A DNA stretch of 64,000 nucleotides from Bromus sterilis (Eukaryota > Streptophyta > Magnoliopsida > Poales > Poaceae): assembly GCA_950022295.1 (NCBI GenBank), contig OX465600.1:2604001-2668000 (forward strand). The letters are read 5' to 3'. Positions 58,754 through 64,000 of this stretch are shown here, piece after piece; positions within the stretch are counted from its first letter, which is position 1; each line of letters begins with the position of its first letter. The position numbers and the translations under genes are program-made. The notes beneath the pieces were generated by a model. The model ran no database searches and was not told the DNA's origin. It saw only the letters and a list, made by a program, of their open reading frames with translations.

Positions 58754-60396
58754 TGATGTGCGAGGTAATGATAGTGATTTCTCGCCCTTCGTTGGTAAAC
58801 CCCAAGTGGAAGGAGTGATGTAGCACAGCAGCAAATTTCCCTCAGTAAAGATACCAAGGTTTGTCTCCAGTAGGACTCCAGAGATGATAAGTAGGTGTCA
58901 GCGGCGCAACCGACGCGGACCTACACACAGACACAAATAACTTTGTTCCCAACGAAGTTCAGAGAGGTTGTCAATCTCTCCGGTCTTGTTGTTCACAAAG
59001 GATCAAACGCAAGGGATAATGATAGAAACTGAAATTAAAAGCAGAAAAGTAAATGAGCGTGTAAACAGTGATGAGGATATGGACCGGGATACGTGATGTT
59101 CACTAGTGATGTCTCTCTCCCAAAAGACGATAAAACTGCTATGCGAGGTGAACAAATTATAGAAGGGCAATTGAAAGGATTATGAATGCACCGCAATGAT
59201 AACTATGCTACAAAAGAAAGGAAGAGGCTCAAAAGCATGGGCAGTACGCCAAAATAAGTAGACCGAAATCCAACTGCATCTACTACTAATCATCCACCTT
59301 GAGATATCTATCCAGAACATCTCGCTGGTAATAAGTTGCGAGCCCCACCCAAAGTGTAAACCCAAAGCAACAGACAACTGCATTAAAAAGAACTTTGCGT
59401 AAAGTAAACAATCCTTGCAACCGCGGTTACAAGCATCGTTGTTTTCCCCCTTGTGGCAACAACACATCCCCTAGACTCATGTTTCTGTCACTCAAGCGTG
59501 TCATCGGGGGGCATGAACCCACAATCGAGCAAAACGTTCCCTCTTGGGGTTACTACCTACTACTTGGCCAAAGCAATAAAAAACAACGGAGAACATGCAA
59601 CAATTACTTAGGAACAAAAATATAAGAGATAAGAACCAAATATATTACTCAATCACAATCTGAACATAATCTCATAATCCATCAGATCCCATCAAACTCA
59701 GCATAGCAACATCAGAAAGATAACAAAAGTTCCTCGATCATGTAGGGCAGCTCACGAGGTCTAAACCATGAAGAACAAAGAGGGGAGTGGAACATCACAT
59801 AGCTACTGATCACGGACCCATGGTCCAAGGAAAACTACTCACAAGACATCCGGGAAGCATCCATGGTGTAGAGGAGACTCCCGGAGGTCAACCCTCCCTC
59901 CGGTAGGGTGCCGGGAAGAGGTCTTATGGTGCTCCCGATCTCGGAAGCGCGGCGGCGGCAGAACAGAGGAGAGATCATGAAAAAGGGTTCTGTCCTCGAG
60001 GGTTTCACGTCACGGGGAATATATAGGCGAAGGGGGGGCAGCCAGAGGTGGACCAGGGGCCCCAGGCGCCCCCCTGGCGCGGCCCAGGGGGTGGCCGCTC
60101 CGGGTGGCCGCCTGGGCCACCCCTGGCTCCTCTCTGGCCCCACTCGGGCTCTTCGCGAAGCTTCCTGTACGCTGATTTTTCCTGTATTTTTCACGGAATT
60201 TTTCTGGCACTTTTTATATGGGGGAAAACTGAAATAGAAAAACTACAGAAAACAGAAACTGGCACTGTGGTGCACTGAGTGAATAGGTTAGTCCAAATAT
60301 GATCAAAAGTGTATGAAAGTGTATCTAGATCATAGCAATATCACACAAAACATGCATGGAGCAAGCAGAAATTATAGATACGTTTTGGACGTATCA
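58754..60396 (-). mobile_element. Solo LTR inserted in gag, 1643 bases
   Basis: TGATGTGCGAGG to GGACGTATCA, flanked by ATGTT on both sides and with no internal region. On minus it starts TGATACGTCC. It is related to the LTR starting at 62492, with an 18-base longer left end, and carries the CTATATATTC promoter block near 60020. It arose by LTR-LTR recombination of a full element, the usual origin of solo LTRs. Confidence 0.85.
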
Positions 60397-60401
60397 ATGT
60401 T
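60397..60401. repeat. Right target-site duplication of solo LTR (ATGTT)
   Basis: Direct repeat of 58749-58753. Confidence 0.8.
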
Positions 60402-61349
60402 GCAATCATCATTAACAATTTCATTTTCTTTGCAAATCTCTTTAAAAGTTTCTTGATGCTTGATCCAATTCTCCTTAGGCATATTAAGATGTGAAGAAAA
60501 ATATTTGAGGAAATCAACAAGGAGTTGAGAATCAAGCCCAAACTTAGCACTAAACTTATTAAAACTTGCAGTTTCAACAAAGGACTTAATGCAATCATAC
60601 TCATAAATTATACCTGACTCTTTACCTTTGTCGATCTCCCAATCTTCAGTATTGTGTTGGATTCTTTCAAGGAGTTCCCATTTAGCATCAACCTTTTTGT
60701 TTGTGAAAGAACCCATCGAGGAAGCATCGAGCAAGTCTTTATCCTGTCGAGATAGCCTTGCATAGAAATTAGTAATAATCATATCTTTGGGGAGCCCATG
60801 GTTAAGACATTTTAGCATCAAAGTTTTCAGTCTCCCCCAAGCTTGAGCTATGCTCTCTCCTTCATGAGGATATAAATTATAAATATAATTCCTATTCTCA
60901 TGGACTTCATGAAGAGGATAAAACTTGGAGTAAAAGAGAGACTGGATCTCTTCCCAATCCCGTAGGTGAGAATCATCTAGTAGCCTATACCATTCCAATG
61001 CTTTTCCTTTCAGTGAGAAGGCAAATAATTTCTTCATGACTTCACCTCTTGTCAAACCTGAAATCTTAAATAACTCACAAAGTTCTGTAAGTTTCAACAA
61101 ATGAATACTAGGATTGACTGTCCCATCATAACAATCATTAATAATTATTTCAACTATCCCAAGTGGTATTTCGAACGGGATACATTCAGTAGGTGGCGGA
61201 GACTTCTCTACCATAGGTGTGGCAAAGCGGTCTCCCCGAAGCAGTGAACTAAGATTCCAGTTTTCCATAAACCTAACTAGTGAAAATAAAAACAAGAAAC
61301 GAAAAGATTTAATTGCAGAATCTAAAGATATACCTTCAAGCACTCACCT

Positions 61350-61366
61350 CCACGGCAACGGCGCCA
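61350..61366 (-). other. Primer-binding site of gag-only element
   Basis: Minus strand TGGCGCCGTTGCCGTGG begins 9 bases inside the 5' LTR. TGGCGCCGTTGCCG-type sites are common next to LTRs of grass gypsy elements. The matching tRNA was not verified. Confidence 0.55.
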
Positions 61367-61375
61367 GAAATAGCT

Positions 61376-62491
61376 TGATGTCTACGCACGCTTCTATTCT
61401 TGTAGACTATGTTGGGCCTCCAAGCGCAGTGGTTTGAAGGAGAGCAGCAATTTCCCTCAAGTGGATGACCTAAGGTTTATCGAACTCAGGGAAGTAGAGG
61501 TTGAAGATGGTCTCTCTCAAGCAACCCTGCAATTAAGATACAAGAAGTCTCTTGTGTCCCCAACACACCTAATACAACTAGGAGTTGTATAGGTGCACTA
61601 GTTCGGCGAAGAGATGGTAAAATATGGGTGATAGGTGTGGCAAAACAAAGTAATATAAATCTGTAATAAAAAGTGCAGCAAGCAAACATGTAACAAAAGT
61701 GAGTGCAAACGGTATAACAATGATGGAAACAAGGCCTAGGCTTCATACTTTCACTAGTGGCAACTCCCAACAACATTAACATATTCTAATCACATGATAT
61801 TTCCCATAAAACATGCAATGGAGACGCACTCGGAGGTCATTCCTTTGTGGTCAAGAGAGGATGAGAATTATGTAGGGCTACAAAAGCACACCTCAAAGTT
61901 CGTAGTTCTCAATCTATGATTTTCCCAATGTCACCGCGGCCATCCAAAGAGAGTACCACAATCACCACAACATATCTCAAGGATAGTCAAAGACAAGCAC
62001 CAAGAGACTCTCAATCTTCAATCAACACACAAAAGAGGAAATCACTCATGATAATATTCTTCTAACCCATGTCCAATAGACCGCTGTCACCTTGGTCTCG
62101 GAGATTATACTAGATAAGATCAATTGAGTACATCAATCCAATACATAGAAGAAGGGGAAACATCATGGGATCACCCTAGATTAACATAGCCTATGATCAC
62201 AACGAAGATCACATCATGGGAGAGAGAGAAGAACACATAGCTACTGGTAGAAACCTCAGCCCCGAGGAGGAACTACTCCCGCTTCATGGAGGAGGGAAGC
62301 AACGTCGATGGAGATGAATCCGGGGGCACTTCCCCGTCCCGGCAGGGTGCCGGCACAGGAATTCTATCCCCCCAAAACTTGTTTTCGATGGCGGCGGAGA
62401 TCGGAATTGCTTCTGGAGAAAAGGGGTCTGGAATCAGGGTTTCCTCGTCACGGAGAATATATAGGCGAAGGGGGGCAGCCAGGGGGGCCAC
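61376..62491 (-). repeat. Right (5') LTR of gag-only element, interrupted at 62492
   Basis: Matches 44812 onward at high identity and keeps the TATA block near 62457. It breaks after GGGGCCAC where another LTR begins; the remainder is outside the window. Confidence 0.88.
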
Positions 62492-64000
62492 TGATGGCTT
62501 CTCGCCCTTCGTTGGTTACCCCAAGTGGAAGGTTTGAGATGTAGTGCAGCAGGAGTTTTCCCTCGGTGAAGATACCAAGGTTTGTCTCCAGTAGGACTCC
62601 AGAGATGATAAGTAGGTGTCAGCGGCGCAACTGACGCGGACCTGCACACAGACACAGATAACTTTGATCCCAACGAAGTTCAGAGAGGTTGTCAATCTCT
62701 CCGGTCTTGTTGTTCACAAAGGGTAAAACGCAAGGGATAATGATAGCAAGTAAAAGCAGTAAAGTAAATATAGCTTGGAAATAGTAATGAGGATATGGAC
62801 CGGGATACGTGATGTTCACTAGTGATGTCTCTCTCCCAAAAGACGATAAAACTGCTATGCGAGGTAAACAAATTACAGAAGGGCAATTGACAGGATTATG
62901 AACGCACCGCAATGCTAACTATGCTACAAAAGAAAGGAAGAGGTTCAAAAGCACGTGCAGTACGCCAAAATAAGTAGACCGAAATCCATCTGCATCTACT
63001 ACTAATCATCCACCTTGAGATATCTATCCAGAACATCTCGCTGGTATTAACTAGCAAGCCCCACCCAAAGTGTAAACCCAAAGCTACAGACAACTGCATT
63101 AAAAAGAACTTTGCGTAAAGTAAACAATCCTTGTAACCGCGGTTACAAGCACCGATGTTTTCCCCCTTGTGGCAACAGCACATCCCCTAGACTCATGTTT
63201 CTGTCACTCAAGCGTGTCATCGGGGGGCATGAACCCACAATCTAGCACAACGTTCCCTCTTGGAGTCACTACCTACTACTTGGACAAAGCAATAAACAAC
63301 AACGAAGAACATGCAAGAATTACTTAGGAACAAAAATATAAGAGATAAAAACCAAATATATTACTCTATCACAATTTGAACATAATCTCATAATCCATCA
63401 GATCCCTCCAAACTCAGCATAGCAACAGCAGAAATATTACAAAGGTGCCTCGATCATGTAGGGCCGCTCACGAGGTCTAAACAATGAAGATCAAAGAGGG
63501 GAGGAGAACATCACATAGCTACTGATCACGGACCCATGGTCCAAGGAAAACTACTCACGAGACATCCGGGGAGTATCCATGGTGGAGAGGAGACTCCCGG
63601 AGGTCAATCCTCCCTCCGGCAGGGTGCCGGGAAGAGGTCTTTTGGTGCTACCGATCTTGGAAGCGCGGCGGCTGCGAAACAGAGGCGAGTTTGTGGAATA
63701 GGGTTCCTCTTCTGGAGTTTTCCCGTGACGGAGAATAAATAGGCGAAGGGGGGCAGCCAGAGGAGGACCAGGGGCCCCAGGCGCCCCCCTGGCGTGGCCA
63801 GGGGTGGGGCCGCACCGAGTGGCCGCCTGGTCCCCCCTGGCTCCCCTCTAGCCCCTCCCGGGCTCTTCTCGAAGCTTCCTGTACGCTGATTTTTCCTGTA
63901 TTTTTCTCGGAATTTTTCTGGCACTTTTTATATGGGGGAAAACTGAAATAGAAAAACAGCAGAAAACAGGAACTGGCACTGGAGTGCACTGAGTTAATAG
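62492..64000 (-). mobile_element. Second-subfamily LTR inserted in the right LTR, truncated by window end
   Basis: Starts TGATGGCTTCTCGCCC and matches the solo LTR along its whole visible length. About 120 bases remain to the expected terminus, so it cannot be told whether it is a solo LTR or the 3' LTR of a full element. The presumed left target duplication is GCCAC (62487-62491). Confidence 0.8.

Larger units (their letters stand above)
58331..61268 (-). pseudogene. Gypsy-type gag gene split by a solo LTR
   Basis: Starts MENWNLSS at 61268. The Retrotrans_gag-like domain lies between residues about 25 and 170 (GKALEWYRLL, FYSKFYP, ESIAQAWGRLK). Coding runs to 60397, is broken by the LTR 60396-58754, and the same frame continues from 58753 to a stop at 58331. 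The downstream part has Cys/His clusters (CGVDRPCERP, CELCCIKGHFNFQC) that may bind zinc. As it stands, translation would read into the LTR and stop at 60372. Without the insertion the frame is continuous, so gag was intact when the solo LTR's parent inserted. Confidence 0.75.
44812..64000 (-). mobile_element. Gypsy-like gag-only LTR retrotransposon, interrupted three times, running off the right edge
   Basis: Left LTR 44812-45989 plus 54126-54361 (about 1.41 kb, split by a CACTA transposon). The internal region is 54362-61375 (split by a solo LTR) and the right LTR starts at 61376 (split by another LTR at 62492). PPT next to the left LTR and PBS next to the right LTR place the coding strand on minus. 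The internal region, about 5.4 kb without the solo LTR, contains gag and an unknown ORF but no protease, RT or integrase motifs, so it looks non-autonomous. The right end lies outside the window. Confidence 0.82.

Noticed and set aside
59835..60237. Overlapping ORFs of ~110 codons in the solo LTR
   Set aside because: Low-complexity GC-rich LTR sequence; no domain and not the element's coding strand organisation.

Overview
The window is repeat-dense plant nuclear DNA. The best guess is a large-genome grass of the Triticeae (wheat, Aegilops, barley, rye). The clue is a Ty1/copia LTR beginning TGTTGGAAATATGCCCTAGA, which I recognise as the BARE/WIS/Angela type. Other clues are nested Ty3/gypsy elements with very long LTRs and a CACTA transposon. 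No bacterial features, rRNA, tRNA or CRISPR arrays were seen. The only ordinary host genes are two tandem copies of a papain-type (C1A) cysteine protease.

Layout. An approximately 8.0-kb segment (1-8015) is followed head-to-tail by a second copy starting at 8016. Each copy begins just upstream of a single-exon cysteine protease gene. Copy 1 (139-1173) has a TGA at codon 187; copy 2 (8155-9189) is open throughout. Unit 2 was later split by three insertions, none present in unit 1. They are: (i) a 21.9-kb nested pair of Ty3/gypsy chromovirus-type elements (12255-34145, target duplication TTGTA); (ii) a 9.3-kb Ty1/copia element (34589-43924, target duplication ATATG); (iii) a minus-strand gypsy-like element starting at 44812 and running off the right edge. 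Pieces of unit 2 lie at 8016-12254, 34146-34588 and 43925-44811 and align to unit 1 in order.

The chromovirus nest contains an inner element (LTR 15667-19912, gag-pol on the minus strand 24406-19949 with one internal stop, second LTR from 25060) sitting inside the left LTR of an outer element. A deletion has fused the inner right LTR (broken at 27905) directly to the protease/gag region of the outer element, which keeps its PBS and right LTR (29871-34145). The copia element has nearly identical LTRs but a heavily broken internal region. Its LTR promoters carry a phased GAA/TTC array that looks like a heat-shock element.

From 44812 rightward the element has about 1.41-kb LTRs and a gag gene but no recognisable pol. 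Its left LTR is split by an 8.1-kb CACTA transposon (about 45990-54125). The CACTA element carries a TNPD-like transposase gene with two nonsense codons and an internal deletion, plus a second gene for which I can trace eight exons in one continuous 583-codon frame. The gag gene is split by a solo LTR (58754-60396), and the right LTR is split at 62492 by another LTR that continues past the window. Order of events inferred from nesting: tandem duplication, then insertion of the outer chromovirus, copia and gag-only elements into unit 2, then the inner chromovirus, the CACTA element and the solo LTR inside those.
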